Source: Moraxellaceae bacterium (lineage in GTDB: Bacteria; Pseudomonadota; Gammaproteobacteria; Pseudomonadales; Moraxellaceae). Taken from it: a stretch of DNA of 19,152 nucleotides. The notes below the pieces were generated by a model that was not told where the DNA came from, did not search any database, and was given only the letters and a program-made list of their open reading frames with translations. The translations under genes were made by a program, and so were the position numbers. The stretch lies in assembly GCA_003543245.1 (NCBI GenBank), contig DPJB01000031.1:79273-98424 (forward strand). The letters are read 5' to 3'. Numbering within the stretch: position 1 is the stretch's first letter; every line of letters starts with the position of its first letter. This document shows, one piece after another, positions 7,317 through 14,717 of the stretch.

Positions 7317-8552
7317 ATGTCCGAGCAAGCCTTCTTGACCCATTACGACGTCATCATTATCGGCGGTGGCGCCTCAGGACTGATGTGCGCACTCACGGCC
7401 GGCCAACGCGGACGCAGTGTGCTGGTGCTGGATGCCAGCAACAAGATCGGCAAGAAAATCCTCATGTCCGGGGGTGGCCGTTGCAACTTCACCAATCTCT
7501 TTGTCGAACCCGGGAACTTTCTTTCCGCCAATCCGCATTTCTGTATTTCAGCGCTGGATCGCTATACGCAGTGGGATTTCATCGCACTGGTGGAGAGGCA
7601 CCGCATTCCCTACCACGAACGCAAACACGGGCAGTTGTTCTGTGATGATTCTGCCAAAGATATTCTCGACATGCTGGTGGCGGAGTGTGACAAGGCGCAG
7701 GTCAGGATACAGACCCATTGCGAAATAAATACCGTCACGCCACTCGCGAAAAAGGGCGCGGTTGCCAGCGGTTCGGATTCACGCTTCAGCCTGCATACCA
7801 GCAAGGGCGAATTTTCCGCGCATTCGCTGGTAGTGGCCACTGGTGGCCTGTCCATTCCCACCATGGGCGCCAGTGGCATTGGTTACGATATTGCCCGACA
7901 ATTCGGCCTGCGGGTAATGCCCACGCGTGCCGGGTTGGTGCCTTTCATGTTCAGCGACAGCTTCAAGTCGGTTTCCGAGCGCTTGTCCGGTCTGGCGGTG
8001 GATGTGGTGCTGAGTACAGAGCAGCAGGCTTTCAGCGAAAACGTGCTGTTCACGCACCGCGGCCTCAGCGGCCCGGCCGCACTGCAATTATCCAATTACT
8101 GGCAGGTCGGTGAGGCCATCGCCATGGATCTGCTGCCCGGGACGGATTTGCCCCAATGGCTCCGGCAGCAGAAGAAGGATCACCCGAAGTCCCTGTTGCG
8201 CACTCTGCTGACGCCGTTTCTGGCCAAAAGTCTGGTGCAGGAGCTGCAGACGCTGTTCTGGTTGCCCTGGGCTGAAACCGCCATGGCAGAAATTCCGGAT
8301 GCGGCGCTGCTGGCGATTGCTGAAGGCCTTGGCCACTGGTCGTTCAAGCCCTCGGGCACCGAAGGCTATCGCACCGCCGAGGTCACGCTGGGAGGCGTCG
8401 ACACGCAGCAGCTGTCCTCCAAGACCATGGAGTGCAAGATGCAGCCGGGGCTGTATTTCATTGGCGAGGTAGTGGATGTCACCGGCCATCTGGGCGGTTT
8501 TAATTTCCAGTGGGCGTGGTCATCCGGGAATGCAGCCGGGCAGTACGTCTAG
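7317..8552 (+). CDS. NAD(P)/FAD-dependent oxidoreductase, HI0933/BaiN (YhiN) family
   Basis: A 411-residue flavoprotein. The N-terminal Rossmann motif is IIIGGGASGLMCALTAGQRG near residues 12-31, followed by the family signature KIGKKILMSGGGRCNFTN near 43-60. The C-terminus has the second FAD motif GLYFIGEVVDVTGHLGGFNFQWAWSSG, written here in part. Length and both motifs fit the HI0933 family of mostly uncharacterised reductases. I start it at the ATG at 7317 (MSEQAFLTHYDVIIIGGG) because this gives the normal short lead to the Rossmann fold; a GTG at 7275 in the same frame would add 14 residues. Neither has a clear ribosome site. It is transcribed away from the permease/formate dehydrogenase run and appears to be a single gene. 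The substrate is unknown. Confidence 0.9.
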   Translation: MSEQAFLTHYDVIIIGGGASGLMCALTAGQRGRSVLVLDASNKIGKKILMSGGGRCNFTNLFVEPGNFLSANPHFCISALDRYTQWDFIALVERHRIPYHERKHGQLFCDDSAKDILDMLVAECDKAQVRIQTHCEINTVTPLAKKGAVASGSDSRFSLHTSKGEFSAHSLVVATGGLSIPTMGASGIGYDIARQFGLRVMPTRAGLVPFMFSDSFKSVSERLSGLAVDVVLSTEQQAFSENVLFTHRGLSGPAALQLSNYWQVGEAIAMDLLPGTDLPQWLRQQKKDHPKSLLRTLLTPFLAKSLVQELQTLFWLPWAETAMAEIPDAALLAIAEGLGHWSFKPSGTEGYRTAEVTLGGVDTQQLSSKTMECKMQPGLYFIGEVVDVTGHLGGFNFQWAWSSGNAAGQYV

Positions 8553-8574
8553 GCTTGCATGAGGCGGGACTTGC

Positions 8575-8810
8575 CTGCTCCAGGTTTTCACCACGCCCGA
8601 CGTACAGGAGGCAAACGGCCCGAGCTTCTCAGCGGCGACATGAATGCCGGTAACGCGCGTATTTAATCCCGCGCGCGCGACGCCCAGTGTCAGCCCTTCC
8701 AGCGTCGAGGCGCTGCTGACCGGAACAATTATCTCTGCCGGCTCCGGGCATTCGCCAATGTGAATCTGCTCGCGCAGTTATTTTGCGCGCAGGCCGTGCA
8801 GCTTTCCCCC
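8575..8810 (-). pseudogene. Remnant of a PLP-dependent fold-type II enzyme (ACC deaminase/D-cysteine desulfhydrase-like)
   Basis: One reverse-strand frame reads REQIHIGECPEPAEIIVPV, then SSASTLEGLTLGVARAGLN, then TRVTGIHVAAEKLGPFAS. This resembles the glycine/serine-rich phosphate-binding loop and following strand of fold-type II PLP enzymes such as ACC deaminase and D-cysteine desulfhydrase. The frame is interrupted by a TAA at 8778-8780 and has no start codon, no PLP-lysine region and only about 75 recognisable residues against more than 300 in an intact enzyme. It abuts the broken FAD oxidase gene directly, so a deletion probably fused the two. The long open frame covering this stretch reads a different, low-complexity frame (Arg-rich) and is not the gene. 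The exact subfamily is uncertain. Confidence 0.6.
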
Positions 8811-9418
8811 GTGCGGCCGGCACCGAGGGCTCCATTTCGTTGACGGGAACGGAACGCTCCGATGGAAAGATGGCAAAGGAGTCGGCAACGCACGTGGTGT
8901 CTTCAATAAACATGCTGACAAGACATTGCAGACATGAATTGATCCACGGCCATTGGCGTGCCGTGTTTGCCGCGAATTCCACCAGCTCGTTCTCGTCGAT
9001 ACCCGGTTCCACGGGGACGGTGGGTGCAGCGATGGTGATGTTGAGCCGTTTCACGAGTGCCCGGTCGCCATGAGGAAAAGCAAAGAACTCGATATGACGA
9101 TTGTGGTCACGCTCCTTGAGCATCAGTGCCATGGCCTCGAGCGAAATCAGGGAGGGGCCACGGGGGTGTAGGCGTGTCCGCCCCCGAAGGCGCGGATGGT
9201 ATCCCTGGTTTCGCGGATGGCAGCAGCCAGGGAACCTTCTGAGGCAGGGTAGAGAGTCCGGGCGGCGTGGCCTTCTGGCCACCGGACCAGTTCTCGGCAT
9301 GCGCCTCCGCCGGAGTAAAGGTTGTCAGCGGCAAGGCGCTGGTAATGCCAAGGCTGCCCAGCCCTAACAGAAAGCGACGACGTCCGGCAGAAAATCCGGA
9401 TGTAAGGGGGGCGCTCAC
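8811..9418 (-). pseudogene. Broken Tat-exported FAD-linked oxidase (aldonolactone oxidase-like)
   Basis: The start is a GTG at 9418 with GGGAGG five bases upstream. The first frame gives a twin-arginine signal (SAGRRRFLLGLGSLGITSAL) and then ENWSGGQKATPP. Homology jumps to a second frame near 9264 (ARTLYPASEGSLAAAIRET, TIRAFGGGHAYTPVAP), which ends at a TGA at 9147-9149. It then continues in the third frame (SLISLEAMALMLKERDHNRH, IEFFAFPHGDRALVKRLNIT, ATCVADSFAIFPSERSVPV read approximately to NEMEPSVPAA). The second part is the FAD-binding PCMH domain start and the third is the C-terminal D-arabinono-1,4-lactone oxidase domain. The junction SLIS/LEAM skips at least the rest of the FAD domain, and the C-terminus is also missing. 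There are therefore two frame changes plus a large internal deletion. An intact relative would be about 430-480 residues. Confidence 0.82.
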
Positions 9419-9519
9419 GCAGCCTCCCGAGGTGGTGTTGTGCCATTTTATTAGCGGGTAACGTTCGAAGGCATTGAACGAGGATTGCGACGGGAAAGCC
9501 AGCACTGATGGTGCACCGG

Positions 9520-10209
9520 TCACTTCAGAAAGCTGTCAAAATAACGATCCAGTTCTCCATCGTATTGCTCTAGGCAGTTCAGTGTGTCGGCAGCAAGCAG
9601 ATCGAGAAGAACAAGACCGTTCAGGCTGGAGTCTTCTTCGGCGGCTGTTCGAAGCCGCTTTGCCATCCCCAGATTGACCTTGCGGAGGTTGTGATAGGCA
9701 TCCCGCAAGCCATCAAGAGTCCAGTCGGCATCCAGGCCATGCTTCACACGGAGATGCTGGCCAAGAAGATAGGTACCCAACACCCGGTAGAGCGTTTCAT
9801 CGCTGCTGCTGAAGGGCAGATGGAACCATGCCATGGCCTTGAGGAAGCGTGTGTGCGGGCAGCCACAGGTTGCACCGATCGCGCCCAGCAGAGACCCTGC
9901 AGCGCGTTGCAGGGTTGTGTGTTGCTGGATCTTTCTGCCGCGGAAATTGACCTCGACATCCAATTCGGAATACGAGGTGAGGTTGCTCAGGAAGCGAACC
10001 GGTTTTTCCAGGGCGACAGCAAACGGGCAATCAGGCGCTTCGTCTGGCTGCAGGGGACAGTGCGGGCATTGTTGAAAGCCAATCCGCAACCAGTCTGCGG
10101 AGGTGTGCGCGGGTGTGCCGGGGGTTAACGGGATGGCATGCTCTGCCACTGAGCCATCATCGAAGGAGAATCGATAAAAGATGGTGTTTTCGTTCGCATC
10201 CGGTGTCAT
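9520..10209 (-). CDS. Conserved hypothetical protein with cysteine clusters (DUF6901-like?)
   Basis: A 229-residue soluble protein that I do not recognise with certainty; DUF6901 is a guess from memory. It begins with a strand-rich part (NTIFYRFSFDDGSVAEHAIPL). A cysteine-rich stretch follows (GFQQCPHCPLQPDEAPDCPF, about residues 44-63), then TCGCPHTRF near 126, giving at least five cysteines that could bind a metal. The last 90 residues are helical and Leu-rich. The ATG at 10209 is preferred; an AGGAG lies 12 bases upstream, a little far. A GTG at 10245 in frame would add 12 residues but has no ribosome site. It diverges from the histidine kinase gene across a 146-base gap, so it may belong functionally to the signalling cluster. 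Confidence 0.7.
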   Translation of the reverse strand: MTPDANENTIFYRFSFDDGSVAEHAIPLTPGTPAHTSADWLRIGFQQCPHCPLQPDEAPDCPFAVALEKPVRFLSNLTSYSELDVEVNFRGRKIQQHTTLQRAAGSLLGAIGATCGCPHTRFLKAMAWFHLPFSSSDETLYRVLGTYLLGQHLRVKHGLDADWTLDGLRDAYHNLRKVNLGMAKRLRTAAEEDSSLNGLVLLDLLAADTLNCLEQYDGELDRYFDSFLK

Positions 10210-10258
10210 GGCCTGGGCTGACTCCTGCACTGGGAATATCTTCACTAATGATCATTTG

Positions 10259-10270
10259 CAACTATAGTTG
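10259..10270. promoter_or_regulatory. Perfect 12-bp palindrome in a divergent intergenic region
   Basis: CAACTATAGTTG is a perfect palindrome, in an AT-rich patch between the divergent cysteine-cluster gene and the histidine kinase gene. It is a candidate operator for a dimeric regulator; no other copy was noticed in the window. Confidence 0.3.
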
Positions 10271-10355
10271 TATTTGTGGCGCTATTTTGGAATGACGACG
10301 TGCGGCGCCCCGGGGGGTGATGATTTTGCGCCATTCCGGGGGGTTGGAGTATGAA

Positions 10356-11624
10356 ATGGATAACTACCCGGCAAGTCGGCTCAATGCACTGGTCGAACAG
10401 ATTGATCTTGGCGTCATGGTGCTGGATGACAATTTGTGCATCCGGCACTGGAATGGGTTCATTGCCCAGCATAGCGGGAAGAGTCTGGAGCAATCCATCG
10501 GCAAGTCGTTTTCTGAGGCTTTTCCGAATGCCAGCATGGGTTGGATAAGCACTATGGTCGAGTTGGCGCGGAATTGCCCTGATCAGGTTTATTGTCAGTG
10601 GCTGGAGCCGCCATTACTGCCCGGGCTTTTCGGAAGAACCCCTGACGGCAAGGAAAAACAACGGCAAGGCTCATTGTTTTTCCCCTTCGAGACGTCTGCC
10701 GGGGTGCGCTGCTATGGTCTGGTGGTGTATGACACAAGTGCCACTATCGGTTCCCATGCCAGGCTTGATGCTGTCTTGGCTGCGCTGTGCAGCCAGCAGG
10801 AGGAGCAGGAACAGCTGCTGCGGAAACTCGAGGTCGCCAACAGTCGGCTGCTGCGCTCAGAAGGTCTGGCAGCGATTGGCCAGTTGGCGGCAGGAGTGGC
10901 ACATGAAATCAATAATCCTATCGGGTTTGTATTTTCCAATCTCAAAACGCTGAGCGGCTATGTGCATGATTTGCTTAAAATTATTGATGCTGTCGAGGGC
11001 ATGGAAAGCCTTGATGAGTTGCGCCAGCTTAAACACCAGCTAGAGTATGACTATATTCGCAGTGATGTTGAGGCGCTGATCAATGAGTCGGAGGATGGCA
11101 TTGACAGGGTCAAGCGCATCATCAGTGCACTCAAGGATTTCTCCCATATTGATGAAGAAGAGTTTCGCCCAGCCGATCTGCACCGGGGTCTCGACGCCAC
11201 GCTTAATGTCGTCAACAACGAACTCAAGTACAAGGCCGAGGTGATCAAGGAGTGTGGTGAGTTGCCTGAGGTCGAGTGCATTCTTTCCCAGATCAATCAG
11301 GTAGTGATGAACCTCTTGGTCAATGCGGCGCACTCCATCGAGAAGTTCGGGCGCATCACCCTGCGTACGGGGACAGAGCAGGATCAGGTGTGGGTAGAAG
11401 TCGAGGATACTGGCACGGGTATTGAGGCCGGATTGCTCAATCGCATATTCGAACCGTTTTTCACCACCAAGCCGGTAGGGAAAGGGACCGGGCTGGGATT
11501 GGCGTTGTCCTACAATATCGTCCAGAAGCACAATGGCCGGATTGAGGTTTTCAGCGAGGTTGGCGTGGGTTCGCGTTTTCGCGTTTATTTGCCTATTCTG
11601 CAGCTTGCGGGAAAACAAAAGTAA
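10356..11624 (+). CDS. Soluble PAS-domain sensor histidine kinase
   Basis: A 422-residue cytoplasmic kinase with no membrane segment. Residues 8-125 form a PAS-like domain (LVEQIDLGVMVLDDNLCIRH). A coiled-coil run rich in Gln and Glu near 145-170 follows, then the dimerisation/phosphoacceptor helix GQLAAGVAHEINNPIGFVFS with His183. The ATPase domain has the N box NLLVNAAHS with Asn323, the G1 box VEDTGTGIE (349-357), the F box IFEPFFTTK and the G2 box GKGTGLGLAL. The H box and the inserted region between the phosphoacceptor helices resemble HisKA kinases of the ZraS/AtoS type. The ATG at 10356 has GGAG about seven bases upstream; an upstream GTG at 10317 in frame is less likely. The paired receiver gene starts 125 bases downstream on the same strand. 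Confidence 0.93.
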   Translation: MDNYPASRLNALVEQIDLGVMVLDDNLCIRHWNGFIAQHSGKSLEQSIGKSFSEAFPNASMGWISTMVELARNCPDQVYCQWLEPPLLPGLFGRTPDGKEKQRQGSLFFPFETSAGVRCYGLVVYDTSATIGSHARLDAVLAALCSQQEEQEQLLRKLEVANSRLLRSEGLAAIGQLAAGVAHEINNPIGFVFSNLKTLSGYVHDLLKIIDAVEGMESLDELRQLKHQLEYDYIRSDVEALINESEDGIDRVKRIISALKDFSHIDEEEFRPADLHRGLDATLNVVNNELKYKAEVIKECGELPEVECILSQINQVVMNLLVNAAHSIEKFGRITLRTGTEQDQVWVEVEDTGTGIEAGLLNRIFEPFFTTKPVGKGTGLGLALSYNIVQKHNGRIEVFSEVGVGSRFRVYLPILQLAGKQK

Positions 11625-11680
11625 AACGAGTGGGGCAGTCGGTGCCAGGATTGTGTTCTGGTCTCGAGTGGCAGTGTTGT

Positions 11681-11699
11681 CATGGTACAAACCACCATG
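11681..11699 (+). other. Small hairpin between kinase and receiver genes
   Basis: CATGGT and ACCATG form a perfect 6-bp stem around a 7-base loop. No T-run follows, so it is not a standard terminator. It might lessen read-through or be chance. Confidence 0.25.
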
Positions 11700-11749
11700 A
11701 CAACTGGCCGGGCGCAAGCCAGAGGGAGGCCCCTGACAGGAGGTTTTAA

Positions 11750-12304
11750 ATGATCAAGATACAGCTTGTGGACGATGAGCCCAATATCCTGAGGTCCCTC
11801 CAGAGGGTTTTACGTCCGCTCCATCTGGAGATTCACGCCTTCACGGATCCTCAGGAGGCGCTACTGGCGCTCACCGAGAACGAGTACGCGGTCATCATCT
11901 CCGATTATAAAATGCCTTCCCTTAATGGCATCACCTATCTGCAGTTTGCCAAGCAGCGGCAGCCGTGTGCCATGCGCATGGTGCTCAGTGCATTCGGAGA
12001 TCGGGAGTCGATGCTGCAGGCAATCAATCAGGCAGAGATTTACCGCTTTCTATCCAAGCCCTGGGAGGATTACGAAATCGAGAGTGCCGTCAAGGGGGCT
12101 GTAGATCTGTATCTCCTGCGCGTTGAAAACCAGCAACTGCTGGTGTGCATGCAAAACCAGCAGACAGCCCTGGATCGCCAGGAGCAGGCGTTGCGGCGCC
12201 TGGAGGCCGAATCCCCGGGGATTACCAAGGTCATGCGTGATGAACGGGGAATGGTGCTGCTCGATGTGGGTGAAGCAGGGGATGGTAATATTTTCTCCTC
12301 CTGA
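11750..12304 (+). CDS. Response regulator: receiver domain with short helical tail, no DNA-binding domain
   Basis: A 184-residue protein. The receiver domain fills residues 1-118: acidic pocket Asp8/Asp9/Glu10 (LVDDEPNIL), phospho-acceptor Asp52 (IISDYKMP), switch Ser80 (LSAFGD) and Lys103 (FLSKPWED). The SKPWED motif is typical of receivers in RpfG-like and other c-di-GMP proteins. The rest is a predicted coiled coil rich in Gln, Glu and Arg (QNQQTALDRQEQALRRLEAE) and a short end with no known output domain. An AGGAGG eight bases before the ATG is the strongest ribosome site in the cluster. Its receiver is clearly related to the one at the end of the downstream LOV protein (both have LxDDExNILRxLxRVLR), so a shared kinase is likely. 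It probably carries the phosphate signal from the adjacent kinase by protein contact. Confidence 0.9.
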   Translation: MIKIQLVDDEPNILRSLQRVLRPLHLEIHAFTDPQEALLALTENEYAVIISDYKMPSLNGITYLQFAKQRQPCAMRMVLSAFGDRESMLQAINQAEIYRFLSKPWEDYEIESAVKGAVDLYLLRVENQQLLVCMQNQQTALDRQEQALRRLEAESPGITKVMRDERGMVLLDVGEAGDGNIFSS

Positions 12305-12426
12305 GTGCGCTGTGGCTTGTGTAATGAGGCTCTGGGCTGCTTACACAACCGGCATCGGCCGGCTGAGTGGGGGCTTCGTGGGCATGATGTTGCCTATTTC
12401 TGGCGGTTGAAATCGTCGAGAGGGAT

Positions 12427-14628
12427 ATGGAAAGAACAGGGGCCTGGGAGGGCGATCATGTGCGTGTGCTTTCATTGCGGGAAACTGGTGAGCGCAAGGA
12501 GTCAGAGACGCAGTTGCACTTATTCAAGCGCAGTCTGGAGGCCAGTTATAATGGTGTGGTCATTGTCGATGCATTGTCTCACGACCTGCCAATAATTTAT
12601 GTGAATCCTGCTTTTGAACGCATTACCGGGTATTTTCAGTCAGAAGTGATAGGCAAGAATTGCCGTTTTCTGCAAGGAAATGAGCGGGATCCAATGCTGG
12701 TGGAGGAGATTCGTTGCGGCTTGGTGCAGGCACGTGATGTGCACGTAGTATTGCGCAATTATCGCAAGGATGGCGTGCTGTTCTGGAATGATCTTTATAT
12801 CTCCCCAATCTTCAGTGAGCAGGGCGTAATTACCAATTTCGTTGGGGTTATAAATGATATTACTGAAAAAAAACGCTACGAAAATGAGTTAAGTTTCAAT
12901 GTCAGCCACGATGTACTGACGGGGCTGCCAAATCGTGCCTTGCTGGAGGATCGACTGCGTCAGGGTTGCAAGATCGCCCAGCGTTACCAGCGTCGCCTGG
13001 CTGTGATGTTTATTGATCTTGACGGATTCAAGCCAATAAATGACTCAATGGGCCATGACTTTGGCGACCTGATTCTGGTTGAGGTGGCAAGGCGCATGAG
13101 CGATCAGGTTCGTCCTGGGGATACGGTTGCGCGCATGGGTGGTGACGAGTTCATTGTATTGTTGCCGGATCTGGCGTGTGAGGACGACGTGTTGCCATTT
13201 GCCGAGCGCCTACTCAGAAACATCTCGCGACCTTACCGGGTTAGGGGTGTTGATCTGCATGTGACGGCAAGCATTGGTATTTCACTTAGCGACGGTAATA
13301 TCAAGGAGCCAGAGCAGCTTATCCGGCAGGCTGATCTGGCCATGTACAAGGCCAAGCAGGAAGGGCGCAACCATTTTCAATGGTACACCAGGGATCTCAA
13401 TCTTCTTGTCAGTGAGCGCGTCAATTTGCGCAATGAGTTGCAGAGGGCGATTGAGGCAGAAGATTTTGAGCTTTATTACCAGCCTCAGTTTGACGGGCGC
13501 ACTGGTCGCATCGTCGGCATGGAAGCTCTGCTGCGTTGGCATCACCCGCAGAGAGGTTTTATTCCTCCCGAAGAATTCATTCCGGTTGCCGAGAATACGG
13601 GGCAGATAATTCCGCTGAACTTGTGGGTGCTGGATACGGCCTGCCGGCAGGTAAAGCAACTCGGTGAGCGTGGTGTGGTCGTCCCGTCGGTGGCGGTGAA
13701 TGTCTCTTTCGTGCAGTTTCAGCGGAGTAACTTTGTTGAATCCATACAGGCGGTGCTGCAGAAGCATGATCTGAATGCCGAGCAGCTGGAGCTGGAGATC
13801 ACGGAGACGGTTTTGTTGAATAATGCCGATCGGTCCATCGAAACGCTTCAGCGCATCAAGGCACTCGGAGTGCGTATTGTCATTGAGGACTTTGGTGCGG
13901 GTTTTTCAAGCCTTAATTATCTCAAGCGCCTGCCGATTGATAAAGTCAAAATTGATCATGCCATTGTGAAGGACGTCATCAGCGACCGGCATGATGCAGC
14001 GATCACTCAGGGCATTATCTCCATGGCGCATCACTTGCAGCTTGCAGTGATTGCCGAAGGCGTGGAGACAGAGTCGCAGGTTGCCTTTCTGATGAAGAGC
14101 CACTGTGATGCGTTCCAGGGTTACTACTTTGCAAAGCCAATGCCATTTTCAGAAGTTGAAAACTTGTTTGGTAAACGCATGCTGGTTCATGAGCCAGCGC
14201 TCGAGCAGTCGGCCACAGAGGGGCGGGGGCCGACCATTCTGCTGCTGGACGATGAAGAAAATATTCTTCGGGCGCTGAACCGGGTGTTGCGTCGCGACGG
14301 ATACAGGATATTGATGGCTACGCGAGCGCAGGACGCTTTTGAGTTGCTTGCCAAGCATCATGTGCAGGTCATTATTTCGGATCAGCGCATGCCCGGGATG
14401 AGTGGCACGGAATTTCTGAGTCGGGTAAAGGATCTGTACCCCGAGACGATCCGTATCGTGCTGTCGGGGTACACGGACCTCAAGTCAGTGACGGACGCGA
14501 TCAACCAGGGGGCAATCTACAAGTTCCTGACCAAGCCCTGGGATGACGAGCAGCTCAGGCAGATCTTAACGCAAGCGTTCCGGGGACTTGATCCGGAGCA
14601 CAGCCACGACTACGGGATGGGGCGGTAG
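12427..14628 (+). CDS. LOV-GGDEF-EAL-receiver protein: predicted blue-light-sensing c-di-GMP enzyme
   Basis: A soluble protein of 733 residues with four domains. A PAS domain of LOV type (about 32-145) has GKNCRFLQG with the photoactive Cys79, NYRKDG at 111-116 and FWNDL at 119-123, the flavin-binding positions of blue-light LOV domains. The diguanylate cyclase domain (about 160-320) has GGDEF at 238-242 and an RxxD I-site (Arg229 to Asp232) exactly five residues before it. The phosphodiesterase domain (about 335-585) has EALLRW (366-371), Asn425, LEITET, AEGVE at 543-547 and Lys508 in KID, but EDFGAG (487-492) where DDFGTG is usual. A C-terminal receiver (603-715) has Asp608/609, phospho-acceptor Asp652, Ser680 and Lys703. 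A purine-rich AGAGGG lies just before the ATG, closer than ideal. It should make or degrade c-di-GMP under light and phosphorylation control. It lies 122 bases downstream of the receiver gene, and the three genes may be co-transcribed. Confidence 0.93.
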   Translation: MERTGAWEGDHVRVLSLRETGERKESETQLHLFKRSLEASYNGVVIVDALSHDLPIIYVNPAFERITGYFQSEVIGKNCRFLQGNERDPMLVEEIRCGLVQARDVHVVLRNYRKDGVLFWNDLYISPIFSEQGVITNFVGVINDITEKKRYENELSFNVSHDVLTGLPNRALLEDRLRQGCKIAQRYQRRLAVMFIDLDGFKPINDSMGHDFGDLILVEVARRMSDQVRPGDTVARMGGDEFIVLLPDLACEDDVLPFAERLLRNISRPYRVRGVDLHVTASIGISLSDGNIKEPEQLIRQADLAMYKAKQEGRNHFQWYTRDLNLLVSERVNLRNELQRAIEAEDFELYYQPQFDGRTGRIVGMEALLRWHHPQRGFIPPEEFIPVAENTGQIIPLNLWVLDTACRQVKQLGERGVVVPSVAVNVSFVQFQRSNFVESIQAVLQKHDLNAEQLELEITETVLLNNADRSIETLQRIKALGVRIVIEDFGAGFSSLNYLKRLPIDKVKIDHAIVKDVISDRHDAAITQGIISMAHHLQLAVIAEGVETESQVAFLMKSHCDAFQGYYFAKPMPFSEVENLFGKRMLVHEPALEQSATEGRGPTILLLDDEENILRALNRVLRRDGYRILMATRAQDAFELLAKHHVQVIISDQRMPGMSGTEFLSRVKDLYPETIRIVLSGYTDLKSVTDAINQGAIYKFLTKPWDDEQLRQILTQAFRGLDPEHSHDYGMGR

Positions 14629-14671
14629 GGCTGGCTCGGCCCGGAGGGGAAAGGAAACCAGAAAGGAAAAC

Positions 14672-14717
14672 TGGTGCGCCAGGCGGGATTCGAACCCACG
14701 ACCCCTGCCTTCGGAGG
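14672..14717 (-). tRNA. 3' fragment of tRNA-Arg(CCG): attachment-site copy
   Basis: Read on the minus strand, this is the 3' part of a tRNA: the anticodon loop CTCCGAA (anticodon CCG at 14712-14714), the 3' anticodon stem GGCAG, the variable loop, a perfect T arm GTGGG-TTCGAAT-CCCGC, the 3' acceptor strand CTGGCGC, the discriminator A and an encoded CCA at 14672-14674. The 5' half is missing: bases beyond 14717 pair poorly with the anticodon stem, and no D arm or matching acceptor strand (GCGCCAG) follows. This is the expected scar where an element has integrated into the 3' half of a tRNA-Arg gene. From the orientation, the intact gene should lie to the right, beyond the island. It is not a functional tRNA. 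Confidence 0.85.

Noticed and set aside
8629..9300. Intact 223-residue gene on the minus strand
   Set aside because: Only the middle part shows oxidase homology; its ends are Arg/Pro-rich out-of-frame reads of the two relics.
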